Both the position numbers and the translations under genes were made by a program. This document shows positions 6,773-13,793 of a DNA stretch of 13,793 nt, in pieces. Source of the DNA: Acidobacteriota bacterium. Its GTDB lineage: Bacteria > Acidobacteriota > Terriglobia > Bryobacterales > Bryobacteraceae. The DNA lies in the NCBI GenBank assembly GCA_016871135.1, contig VFZQ01000049.1, positions 1 through 13,793 of the forward strand. The letters run 5' to 3'. The notes under the pieces were generated by a model. It ran no database searches and had not been told where the DNA came from. It was given only the letters and a program-made list of their open reading frames with translations. Numbering within the stretch: the stretch's first letter is position 1; every line of letters starts with the position of its first letter.

Positions 6773-7537
6773 ATGCTCGCTAAACGCATCATCCCCTGTC
6801 TCGACGTCACCGCGGGCCGCGTGGTGAAGGGCGTCAATTTCGTCAACCTGCGCGACGCGGGCGATCCGGTCGAGTTGGCCGAACGCTATAACGAGCAGGG
6901 CGCCGATGAGCTTGTGTTCCTTGACATCACGGCGTCGAGCGATGAGCGCAACACGATGGTCGACGTCGTGGCGCGCACCGCGCGGCAGGTGTTTATTCCG
7001 TTGACTGTTGGCGGCGGCATTCGCAGCATTGTCGACGCGCGGAAGATATTGATGGCCGGCGCGGATAAGGTCAGCGTCAACACGGCGGCGGTGCGGCGGC
7101 CGGAGTTGATTACCGAGTTGAGCAACGAGTTCGGCGCGCAGGCCGTGGTCCTGGCGATCGATGCGCGGCGCAGGCCGGGCGGCGGTTGGAACGTGTACAC
7201 CAAGGGCGGACGCGTCGACGAAGGGATCGACGCCGTCGAATGGGCCGCGCGCGGCATGCGGCTCGGTGCGGGCGAAATTCTGTTGACGTCGATGGATGCC
7301 GATGGCGTGAAGACCGGCTTCGATTGCGAACTGACCGCGGCCGTGTCGCGCGCGACGTTGATCCCGGTGATCGCGTCGGGCGGTGCGGGGAAGCCCGAGG
7401 ACTTCTTGAAAGTTCTGACCGAGGGAGAGGCCGATGCGGCGCTGGCGGCTTCGATTTTTCACTTCGGCACTTACACCGTCGACGATCTGAAAGAGTATTT
7501 GGACAAGCAAGGCATCGTGGTTCGGAGGCGGCATTGA
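6773..7537 (+). CDS. hisF: Imidazole glycerol phosphate synthase, cyclase subunit
   Basis: HisF is the (beta-alpha)8 barrel that uses ammonia from HisH to cyclise PRFAR into IGP and AICAR. The start MLAKRIIPCLDV at 6773 gives 254 residues, the normal length; the frame runs open further upstream but that part is hisH sequence. The two catalytic aspartates sit exactly where the family has them, Asp11 in PCLDV and Asp130 in VLAIDARR. The phosphate-binding loops VGGGIRS, ILLTSMDADG and IASGGAG are intact. There is no clear Shine-Dalgarno sequence in the 19-nt gap after hisH, so translation may rely on coupling. The stop overlaps the hisA TTG start as TTGA. Confidence 0.96.
   Translation: MLAKRIIPCLDVTAGRVVKGVNFVNLRDAGDPVELAERYNEQGADELVFLDITASSDERNTMVDVVARTARQVFIPLTVGGGIRSIVDARKILMAGADKVSVNTAAVRRPELITELSNEFGAQAVVLAIDARRRPGGGWNVYTKGGRVDEGIDAVEWAARGMRLGAGEILLTSMDADGVKTGFDCELTAAVSRATLIPVIASGGAGKPEDFLKVLTEGEADAALAASIFHFGTYTVDDLKEYLDKQGIVVRRRH
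7524..7528 (+). promoter_or_regulatory. Shine-Dalgarno site that supports the TTG start of hisA
   Basis: GGAGG at 7524-7528 lies 5 nt before TTG 7534. Starts further upstream in this frame would fall inside hisF and add over 100 unrelated residues. Confidence 0.6.
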
Positions 7538-8244
7538 GTCTGATTCTTCCTTGTATTGATTTGATGGACGGCAAAGTCGTGCAGCTCGTGCAGGGGCGCG
7601 AGAAGGCTCTGGAGGGCGACGCGCCACTCAAGATGCTCGAACGCTTCGCGGGCTTCCCAGAGATTCAGGTCATCGATCTCGACGCGGCGATCGGGCGAGG
7701 CGCCAACGATGGGATCGTAGAGACGCTGTGCGCGCACGCGCGGTGCCGCGTGGGCGGCGGCGTGCGGACGGTCGATCGCGCGAAGACGCTACTCAAGCAG
7801 GGTGCGTACAAGGTCATCGTCGGCACGAGCGCGTTTACCGCCGAGGGGCCTAACAAACCGTTCCTGGAAGAGTTGGCCGCGGCGATCGGACCGGAGAAGA
7901 TCCTGCTCGCGCTGGATTCCAAGGACGGCCGCATTGTGATCAAAGGCTGGCGCGAAGCGACGGCGTTCACGGCCGAAGAGATTATCGGTTCGCTGGAGCC
8001 CTACTGCCGAGGCTTTCTCTGCACCTACGTCGACAAAGAAGGGATGATGCAGGGGACCGACCTCGATTGGTTCCGGCGGTTGCGCGCGGCGCTCGTGGCG
8101 ACGCATGAGCTGACGGCGGCGGGCGGCGTAACGACGATGGACGATGTGCGCGCGCTGCGGGCGATCGGCATTCACGCGGCGCTGGGCATGGCGATTTACA
8201 CCGGCCGATTGGACCTGGCGGAGTTGCGCGCGGAACTTGGTTGA
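7534..8244 (+). CDS. hisA: ProFAR isomerase (HisA), divergent type
   Basis: HisA isomerises ProFAR to PRFAR, step 4, in a (beta-alpha)8 barrel related to HisF. The product from TTG 7534 is 236 residues, usual for the family. It opens with LILPCIDLMDGKVVQLVQG carrying the first catalytic Asp (Asp9), has VGGGVRT for the first phosphate-binding loop, and the second catalytic Asp128 in LLALDSKDG. The loop that reads R/K-D-G-T in most bacterial HisA (E. coli SRDGTLAG) is here VDKEGMMQGTD, and the second phosphate site is TAAGGVTTMDDV. Both look more like the eukaryotic HisA (yeast His6, plant HISN3) pattern. Its place after hisF and the absence of another hisA make the assignment secure, though the order hisH-hisF-hisA is not the commonest. 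Confidence 0.9.
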   Translation: MSLILPCIDLMDGKVVQLVQGREKALEGDAPLKMLERFAGFPEIQVIDLDAAIGRGANDGIVETLCAHARCRVGGGVRTVDRAKTLLKQGAYKVIVGTSAFTAEGPNKPFLEELAAAIGPEKILLALDSKDGRIVIKGWREATAFTAEEIIGSLEPYCRGFLCTYVDKEGMMQGTDLDWFRRLRAALVATHELTAAGGVTTMDDVRALRAIGIHAALGMAIYTGRLDLAELRAELG

Positions 8245-8267
8245 CGATTTTTCTGTGGCGTTCGCGC

Positions 8268-8272
8268 AAGGG
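8268..8272 (+). promoter_or_regulatory. Shine-Dalgarno site that supports the ATG at 8278
   Basis: AAGGG ends 5 nt before ATG 8278. It overlaps the alternative GTG at 8272, so the ATG is the better start. Confidence 0.5.
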
Positions 8273-8277
8273 TGAGT

Positions 8278-9210
8278 ATGACCACCCCAGAATTCACCCC
8301 GATCGTGATTACGCCGAGCGATAACCCTTCGTTTACGTGCATCTATTCCAAGCCCGCCGATTGGGCCGATGGCGACATTCCGCCCCAGGCGACCGACTTC
8401 TCCGACCCGCAGGCCTTCCAAACGCTCGGCGGCTGCCAGAGCGACTACGGTTACGGCGCGTTTGTCATCGGAGCACGGCCGGAGTGGACCGAGGGATCGA
8501 TGTTCGACTTCGCCGAGCGGATGATCGGCGGTTCTGGCCTGGAAATGGGCCCGCTTTTCGATCACGACGTCGATGGCCACCGCGCATTGCGCGCCGAGGG
8601 CCGTCAGGAATTTGAAGACGCGGCGCTGATCACCCGGTTTCAATTTGTCTGGGCGAACGGCTGTTACTTCGTCAACGTCGGCACGATGCCCGAGGAACTG
8701 GCGTCTCATTTCGCGCCGCTGCTGGATGGGATGTTCGCGTCGTTCTCGCTTCCGAACGTGGAGCAGCCGATGACGGAGTTGTTCCTGCCGCTTGAGGTCG
8801 ACGCGTTGGGAATGGAAATGAAGACGCCGGCGGGTTGGATGTTGTCCCAGGAGGGCCAGTTCTTCACCGCGTCCGACGAGGCGCGCGGCATGACGATTGA
8901 GATGCACAAGCGCGCGAGCGAGGGCCTCGGCATCGTTGAGATCGCCGATGCGCTGCGCCAGCGATATCAAACGCACGAACCGTCGGTCGAAACGTTCCGG
9001 ATGCGCCTGGCGGACTTGGAATGCCTGGCGCTGCGCAACATCGAACGCGGCGGGCAACCGGTGATGATGGCGTTTCTGTTCAAGGCCGATTCGGATTGTT
9101 CGGACACGGTGATCGAGATCTGCGTTACAGCGCCGCCCGAGGGGATGACGCTGGCGATGAACGTGATGGAAGAGATGGCCGGTTCGATGCGCCCCTTGGT
9201 CCGCGCATAA
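8278..9210 (+). CDS. Unrecognised soluble protein with two similar halves (possibly PsbP/DcrB-like fold)
   Basis: A 310-residue acidic protein with no signal peptide, membrane segment or recognised catalytic motif. By eye it is two repeats of about 145 residues. Each has a PADW/PAGW motif, a helix with an acidic FAERM or IADAL core, a short LRAEGRQEF / LRNIERGGQ strand pair, a hydrophobic strand containing VNVGTMP / EICVTAP, and a terminal helix that ends MFASFSL / MAGSMRPL. This pattern resembles the small alpha-beta PsbP/DcrB-like proteins, but the match is weak and no function follows from it. It begins 33 nt after hisA on the same strand with no terminator between, so it may be the last gene of the his transcript. 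ATG 8278 is chosen because AAGGG lies 5 nt upstream. Confidence 0.75.
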   Translation: MTTPEFTPIVITPSDNPSFTCIYSKPADWADGDIPPQATDFSDPQAFQTLGGCQSDYGYGAFVIGARPEWTEGSMFDFAERMIGGSGLEMGPLFDHDVDGHRALRAEGRQEFEDAALITRFQFVWANGCYFVNVGTMPEELASHFAPLLDGMFASFSLPNVEQPMTELFLPLEVDALGMEMKTPAGWMLSQEGQFFTASDEARGMTIEMHKRASEGLGIVEIADALRQRYQTHEPSVETFRMRLADLECLALRNIERGGQPVMMAFLFKADSDCSDTVIEICVTAPPEGMTLAMNVMEEMAGSMRPLVRA

Positions 9211-9212
9211 GC

Positions 9213-9231
9213 TCGCCGGCGAGGCCGGCGA
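9213..9231. repeat. Perfect inverted repeat between two co-directional genes
   Basis: TCGCCGGC, loop GAG, GCCGGCGA: an 8-bp perfect GC stem just after the stop at 9210 and 21 nt before the ATG at 9252. There is no T-run on either side, so it is not a canonical intrinsic terminator. It could slow or protect the 3' end of the upstream transcript, or be a protein-binding palindrome. Confidence 0.5.
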
Positions 9232-9251
9232 AACTGCGGCACAATTGAGGC

Positions 9252-11849
9252 ATGCGGACATTCTGGCTCGCGCTCGCCGCAACGGCGATGGCGCAGCCGC
9301 CTGACTTTCAACGAGACATTCGACCGCTGCTGGCCAAGCGGTGCCTGGCCTGTCACGGCCCCGACGAACATTCCCGCCAGGCGGGACTGCGGCTCGATCG
9401 TTTTGACGGTGCGACAAAGACGGGCGTTATTGTTCCGGGCCGGTCGGCGAAGTCAAGGCTCGTCGCGCGCGTTACCAATGAAAAATTGCCGATGCCCCCA
9501 ACCGGTCCGCGGTTGACTGCGAACGAAATCGCGATGCTCAAGAATTGGATCGACGCGGGTGCGGCGTCGGCCAATCACTGGGCCTATGAAAAGATCCAGC
9601 TTCCCGGCGTGCCCGAGGTCAAACAACCTGATTGGCCGCGCAACGCGATCGATAATTTCATTTTGAAAACGCTCGAAGGGCAGTCGGTGCGTCCTTCGAA
9701 AGAAGCGCCGCGCAACACGCTCGCGCGCCGCGTTGCGCTCGATCTCACCGGACTGCCGCCGGACGCGGCGGCGATGGCGAAGATCGACAACTATGAAGCT
9801 TATGTCGACGCGCTGCTTGCCAGTCCGCGCTTCGGTGAACGCTGGGCCAAGGTCTGGCTCGATCTCGCTCGATACGCCGATACGCAAGGCTACGAGAAGG
9901 ACAACAAGCGAACGATCTGGCCGTATCGCGATTGGGTGATTCGCGCCTACAACGATAATCTTCCGTTCGACAAATTCACGATCCTTCAACTCGCCGCCGA
10001 CCTCACCGAAGATCCCTCGGTGGACGATCTGATTGCGACCGGTTTTCATCGCAACACGATGACCAACACCGAAGGCGGCACCGACGACGAAGAGTTCCGC
10101 GACCTGGCGATTCGCGATCGCATCGCCACCACGGGCCAGGTATGGATGGGGCAGACCTGGGGTTGCGCGCAATGCCACACGCACAAGTACGATCCGCTGA
10201 CGCACAAGGAGTTTTATCAACTCTACGCCTACTTCAATCAGACGGCCGACGACGATCATCCCTCCGATCGCCCGGTGCTGAAGCTCTCGAAAGACGTCTC
10301 GACGCTGGTGTTGAAAGAACTCGACGCCTACAAGCGCCGCACTACGCGCATCTACGAACGCGGTAACTTCCTGACACCCGGCGAAGCGGTAGAGGCCGCG
10401 ACGCCCGCGGCCTTTCCGGCGATGCCGGCGAAGGCACAGAACAACCGGCTGGGCTTTGCGCAATGGCTGGTGAGCAAGGACAACCCGCTGACGGCGCGAG
10501 TAACGGTGAATCGATTCTGGAGCCGCTTGATGGGCCGTGGAATCGTCGAGAGCGAAGAAGACTTCGGCACACAAGGAACAGCCCCCACGCATCCGGAGTT
10601 GCTCGATTGGCTCGCCGCCGGGTTTCAAAAAGACTGGGACGTAAAGCGGTTGCTGAAGTTGATCGTCATGAGCGCGGCGTACCGTCAGGACTCCGCGGTC
10701 ACGCCAGCATTGCTGGAGAAAGACCCACTCAACAAGCTGTACGCTCGCGGTGCGCGATTCCGCCTCGACGCTGAAGCGGTTCGCGATCAGGCGCTTGCCG
10801 CGGCGGGTTTGCTCAGCGGAAAATTGTACGGCCCGCCGGTCATGCCCTGGCAGCCCGACGGTGTCTGGCTTGTCACCTACAACAGCGATCGCTGGGTGAC
10901 GTCGCAGGGCGAGGACCGCTATCGGCGCGCTCTCTACACCTTCATGCGGCGGTCGAGCGCGTATCCATCGATGATGAACTTCGACGCGCCGAACGGCGAG
11001 ACCTGCACTATCCGCCGCATCCGCACCAACACGCCGCTGCAAGCGTTGACGTCGATGAACGATCCGGCGTTCATGGAAGCCGCGCAACGATTGGCCGAGC
11101 GGGCGGCGAAGGACGCCAATCCGGCCGCGAAATTGTTTGAGTCGGTGTTGCTGCGCCAGCCGTCGAAAACGGAACTGCAGCGCGTGCAGCAACTCCACGC
11201 CGCGACGATCGCCGAGTTGAAGGCGAGTCCATCAAACGCGGCGAAGCTGGTGAAGTACAGCGAGGTGCTCTACGCCGAAGACCGCGAATCGACGCTCATT
11301 CCCGACGCGCGCACCAAGCCGCGCGAATGGCGCTTCAAGACCTCCGATCCCGGCGCGGGTTGGAACACGGCCGAGTTCAACGATTCCAACTGGTCCGCTG
11401 GACCTGGCTATTTCGGCTACTTCAATAAGCCGAACGAATCGACGCCGATTAAGTCGGCCTGGGATACCGACCAGTTGTGGCTGCGCATCGCGATAGATCT
11501 CGAAGCGCCGCTGCCGGCAAGGTTCAAAATGCCGATTCGCACGAACTCGCAGTTCGACGTGTGGGTGAACGGCGTGCACGCGCTCAACAATATCTTCGAG
11601 CGCGGCGGGCACTTCGACTATCTGTTGAACGACGACGGCCAGCGCGCGTTCAAGCCCGGCAGGAATGTCGTCGCGATCCGGGTGACGCGCCACGGCGCGC
11701 GCGGCAGCGGCCAGGTCTTCGATCCGGGTCTGGTGGCGTCGCTGCCGGTGAAGTTGAACAAGCCCAGCCGCGATGAATTCTCGCGCGCCGCGTGGGTTGT
11801 CGTCGCCAACACAATCTTGAATCTGGATGAAACGTTGACACGCCGATGA
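9252..11849 (+). CDS. Exported PSCyt1-DUF1549-DUF1553 protein with an inserted beta-sandwich domain
   Basis: An 865-residue protein with a short signal peptide (MRTFWLALAATAMA). Domains in order: PSCyt1 haem c-like domain (about 15-95) with Cys31-Leu-Ala-Cys34-His35 then GPDEHSRQAGLRLD; DUF1549/PSCyt2 (about 130-345) with LDLTGLPP, FGERWAKVWLDLARYADT and a second CxxCH (Cys305-Cys308-His309) in CAQCHTHKYDPL; DUF1553/PSD1 (about 397-680, closing at 832-865 with ANTILNLDETLTRR). Between the two parts of DUF1553, residues about 683-830 form a galactose-binding/GH2-like sandwich (WNTAEFNDSNWSAG, LWLRIAIDLE, FDVWVNGVHA, KPGRNVVAIRV). This architecture is known from Planctomycetes and Solibacter relatives; its chemistry is unproven, though redox or polymer-processing roles have been suggested. 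It is coupled to the DUF1501 gene through ATGA. The ATG is kept because the signal peptide begins there, although GAGG is only 1 nt upstream. Confidence 0.93.
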   Translation: MRTFWLALAATAMAQPPDFQRDIRPLLAKRCLACHGPDEHSRQAGLRLDRFDGATKTGVIVPGRSAKSRLVARVTNEKLPMPPTGPRLTANEIAMLKNWIDAGAASANHWAYEKIQLPGVPEVKQPDWPRNAIDNFILKTLEGQSVRPSKEAPRNTLARRVALDLTGLPPDAAAMAKIDNYEAYVDALLASPRFGERWAKVWLDLARYADTQGYEKDNKRTIWPYRDWVIRAYNDNLPFDKFTILQLAADLTEDPSVDDLIATGFHRNTMTNTEGGTDDEEFRDLAIRDRIATTGQVWMGQTWGCAQCHTHKYDPLTHKEFYQLYAYFNQTADDDHPSDRPVLKLSKDVSTLVLKELDAYKRRTTRIYERGNFLTPGEAVEAATPAAFPAMPAKAQNNRLGFAQWLVSKDNPLTARVTVNRFWSRLMGRGIVESEEDFGTQGTAPTHPELLDWLAAGFQKDWDVKRLLKLIVMSAAYRQDSAVTPALLEKDPLNKLYARGARFRLDAEAVRDQALAAAGLLSGKLYGPPVMPWQPDGVWLVTYNSDRWVTSQGEDRYRRALYTFMRRSSAYPSMMNFDAPNGETCTIRRIRTNTPLQALTSMNDPAFMEAAQRLAERAAKDANPAAKLFESVLLRQPSKTELQRVQQLHAATIAELKASPSNAAKLVKYSEVLYAEDRESTLIPDARTKPREWRFKTSDPGAGWNTAEFNDSNWSAGPGYFGYFNKPNESTPIKSAWDTDQLWLRIAIDLEAPLPARFKMPIRTNSQFDVWVNGVHALNNIFERGGHFDYLLNDDGQRAFKPGRNVVAIRVTRHGARGSGQVFDPGLVASLPVKLNKPSRDEFSRAAWVVVANTILNLDETLTRR

Positions 11850-13243
11850 AACAAGTACTCGCCAATACACGCCGCCATTTCCTGCAAGGCGGCAGCCTCG
11901 GGCTCGCGAATCTGTTCCTGGCCGAGGCGCAACAGAAGCCCGCGCGCGCGGGTAAAGCGAAATCGATCATCTACCTGCACATGGCCGGCGCGCCCAGCCA
12001 GCTTGAACTGTTCGACTATAAGCCGGAACTGGTGAAGTACAACGGCAAGCCATGCCCCGATGAACTGTTGAAGGGCAAGCGGTTCGCGTTCATCAAAGGT
12101 GTTCCGAACATGCTCGGTACGCCGTATAAGTTCGCGCGCCAAGGGCAATCCGGCGCGATGATGAGCGAGCTGCTGCCGCGCTTCTCTAAGCTCGCCGACG
12201 AAGTGACGATCGTGCGCTCGATGTCGACCGATCAGTTTAATCACGCGCCGGCGCAGCTGTTCATGCATACCGGCAATTCGCGGTTCGGCTTCGCGTCGAT
12301 GGGCGCCTGGGTGACCTACGGACTTGGCACGGAGAACCAGGATCTGCCCGGTTTTGTCGTGCTCACCAGCGGTGGCAACAATCCCGATGGCGGCAAGAGT
12401 TTGTGGGGCAGCGCGTTTCTGCCGAGCGTGTATCAAGGCGTGCACTGCCGCTCGCACGGTGAGCCCGTGTTGTTTCTCTCCGACCCGGAGGGCGTTACGC
12501 GATCGATGCGGCGCAAGACGCTCGACGCTATGAAGGACTTGAATGCGATGGAGCGCGAACGGTCGGGCGATCCCGAAACCGACGCGCGCATGAGCCAGTA
12601 CGAACTCGCCTACAAAATGCAGATCTCGGTGCCGAAAGTGATGGACATCAGCAAGGAGTCGCCGGAGACGCACGCGCTCTACGGCACGCAGCCGGGAAAA
12701 ACCAGTTTCGCCAACAATTGTTTGTTAGCGCGCCGCTTGGTCGAGAACGGCGTGCGCTTCGTCCAACTCTACGACTGGGGCTGGGATCATCACGGCACCA
12801 GCAAACGCGACGATATCGAGCACGCGCTGAAGCCGCATATCGCCGAGTGCGATCAGGCGATCGCGGCGCTATTGACGGACCTCAAACAGCGTGGTCTGCT
12901 CGATCAGACGCTGGTTGTATGGGGCGGGGAATTCGGCCGAACGCCGATGCGCGAAAACCGCGGCGGGACCGAGGGCGCTTTCCGCGGGCGCGATCATCAT
13001 CCGTACGCGTTCACGATCTGGATGGCCGGCGCGGGCGTGAAGAAGGGGCTCAATTACGGCGAGACTGACGACATCGGCTACTACGTCGTCAAGGACAAGA
13101 TGACGCCGCGCGATCTGCAGTCGACCATCCTGCATCTGGCCGGCGCCGATCCGTACACGCTGCATTATCCGTACCTCGGATTAAATCAGCGGCTGATCGG
13201 GCCGACCGATGAGGGCCGGATCATGAAGGACCTGCTGATCTAA
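11846..13243 (+). CDS. DUF1501 protein with twin-arginine signal
   Basis: A 465-residue member of DUF1501, a branch of the alkaline-phosphatase/sulfatase-like fold. The N-terminus has TRRHFLQ (Arg9-Arg10) followed by a short apolar stretch and an AEA processing-like site, which fits Tat export of a folded protein. Recognisable family motifs are HMAGAPSQLELFDYKPEL, FNHAPAQLFMHTG, YDWGWDHHGT (about residue 310), VVWGGEFGRTP (about 357) and GRDHHPYAFTIWMAGAGVKKG (about 380). The Asp/His residues in the last three are the likely metal ligands. Full length for the family. It starts in an ATGA overlap with the DUF1549/DUF1553 gene, its standard partner, so the two probably act together in the periplasm or at the outer surface. 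The substrate is unknown. Confidence 0.93.
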   Translation: MKQVLANTRRHFLQGGSLGLANLFLAEAQQKPARAGKAKSIIYLHMAGAPSQLELFDYKPELVKYNGKPCPDELLKGKRFAFIKGVPNMLGTPYKFARQGQSGAMMSELLPRFSKLADEVTIVRSMSTDQFNHAPAQLFMHTGNSRFGFASMGAWVTYGLGTENQDLPGFVVLTSGGNNPDGGKSLWGSAFLPSVYQGVHCRSHGEPVLFLSDPEGVTRSMRRKTLDAMKDLNAMERERSGDPETDARMSQYELAYKMQISVPKVMDISKESPETHALYGTQPGKTSFANNCLLARRLVENGVRFVQLYDWGWDHHGTSKRDDIEHALKPHIAECDQAIAALLTDLKQRGLLDQTLVVWGGEFGRTPMRENRGGTEGAFRGRDHHPYAFTIWMAGAGVKKGLNYGETDDIGYYVVKDKMTPRDLQSTILHLAGADPYTLHYPYLGLNQRLIGPTDEGRIMKDLLI

Positions 13244-13254
13244 CGCGGTGATTG

Positions 13255-13793
13255 CTACGGACACGCCCGCGCACAGCGCGCGTTAATCACCTGCATCAGA
13301 GCCGTGTGATACTGCGATCCCGTCACGCCGCGCGACCCGCCCGGCACGGTCTTGTGCGCGATCACCAGATCCAACGCGGGCAGGACCGTTATGTACTGCC
13401 CCACCGCGCCGATGCCCGTATAGGCGCCCTGCAACGGGCCCACGCGATTATGGTCGTCCCAAATCCACCACATGTAGCCGTAGCCCCACAACGTCCCGCT
13501 CGCGTAGCCGCGCGCCGACGGCGGGTTCATGTCGTCGACCGGCGTTATCAGCGTCGTGATCGTCTTGATCCAATCGCTCGCCACCACCTGCTTGCCGTCC
13601 CACTTTCCGTTTTGGCATCAACTGGCCGATGCGCGCCATATCCCGTGTTGTCAGCCAAATCGGATAGGCCTCGTATTTCGACACCGCCGTGTTGCCGGCC
13701 TTTTTTTGCAGCGCGCGATCGTAATCCTGCATGCCGATCGGCTCCGCCAGATCCTTCTGCAGCGCATCGTAGATGTCGATGCCGGTCTGTTTT
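13255..13793 (-). pseudogene. Serine hydrolase (CubicO/class C beta-lactamase-like), 3' part, frameshifted
   Basis: The minus-strand product enters from the right edge in one frame: TGIDIYDALQKDLAEPIGMQ, then IWLTTRDMARIGQLM. It then shifts near 13611-13616 into a second frame that continues NGKWDGKQVVASDWI, GYGYMWWIWDD, GAVGQYITVLPALDLVIAHKT and ends at the TAG complement at 13255-13257. Joined, the two frames match the C-terminal half of the CubicO/beta-lactamase class C family, where MARIGQLM is normally followed in frame by xNGKWDGKQ. The SxxK and YxN active-site motifs lie outside the window or were not seen. Both sides of the break look well conserved, so this is either a young pseudogene or an indel error in the sequence. 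It converges on the DUF1501 gene with only 11 bp between stops. Confidence 0.75.

Noticed and set aside
7789..9417. A 542-codon minus-strand open frame, and others at 9453-11198, 2190-3518 and 3820-5175
   Set aside because: All lie opposite recognised conserved genes and arise from G+C-rich third positions; the translations are Arg/His-rich without domains.
13241..13290. GGTGATT/AATCACC and AACGCG/CGCGTT inverted repeats at the DUF1501/serine hydrolase junction as a bidirectional terminator
   Set aside because: The arms are interleaved rather than nested, the loop is about 30 nt, and there is no T-run on either strand.

Overview
The window (13,793 bp, roughly 60% G+C, dense coding, many ATGA/TTGA gene overlaps) looks like chromosomal DNA of an Acidobacteriota, most likely the Solibacter/Bryobacter branch. 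Three things point there: a DUF507 protein, a paired PSCyt1-DUF1549-DUF1553 / DUF1501 module (a pair otherwise typical of Planctomycetes), and a compact histidine operon whose HisC and HisA variants suit that group. This placement is an inference from gene content; there is no rRNA to confirm it.

Layout: (1) 1-498, the 3' part of a TauE/SafE-family membrane permease, which meets tail-to-tail, with interlocked stop codons, (2) a tandem DUF507 protein on the minus strand (495-1085). (3) 1086-1311 is a regulatory intergenic region. It holds a minus-strand promoter for the DUF507 gene, an overlapping plus-strand extended -10 promoter, a 23-codon open frame with five His codons (four of them within six codons), a segment able to form an antiterminator, and a textbook intrinsic terminator (8-bp GC stem, 6-nt loop, T-run) ending just before hisI. 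Read together this is a histidine attenuator with a leader peptide, and it is the main discovery candidate in the window. (4) 1312-8244, the histidine operon hisI-hisG-hisD-hisC-(HAD phosphatase)-hisB-hisH-hisF-hisA, all plus strand with overlaps or gaps of at most 19 bp. It encodes every step from PRPP/ATP to histidinol and histidine except HisE (phosphoribosyl-ATP pyrophosphohydrolase); the HAD enzyme is the obvious candidate for the histidinol-phosphate phosphatase. HisG is the long, self-regulated form, so the pathway would have both enzyme feedback and transcript-level control. (5) 8278-9210, an unrecognised soluble protein made of two similar halves, possibly the last gene of the his transcript. 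(6) 9252-13243, an exported c-type-cytochrome-like DUF1549/DUF1553 protein translationally coupled to a Tat-type DUF1501 protein; the former carries a carbohydrate-binding-like beta-sandwich inserted near its end. (7) 13255-13793, the 3' part of a CubicO/class C beta-lactamase-like serine hydrolase on the minus strand, with an apparent frameshift.

No tRNA, rRNA, CRISPR array, transposase or attachment site was seen. All RNA folding here was done by eye and needs energy calculation and comparative testing.
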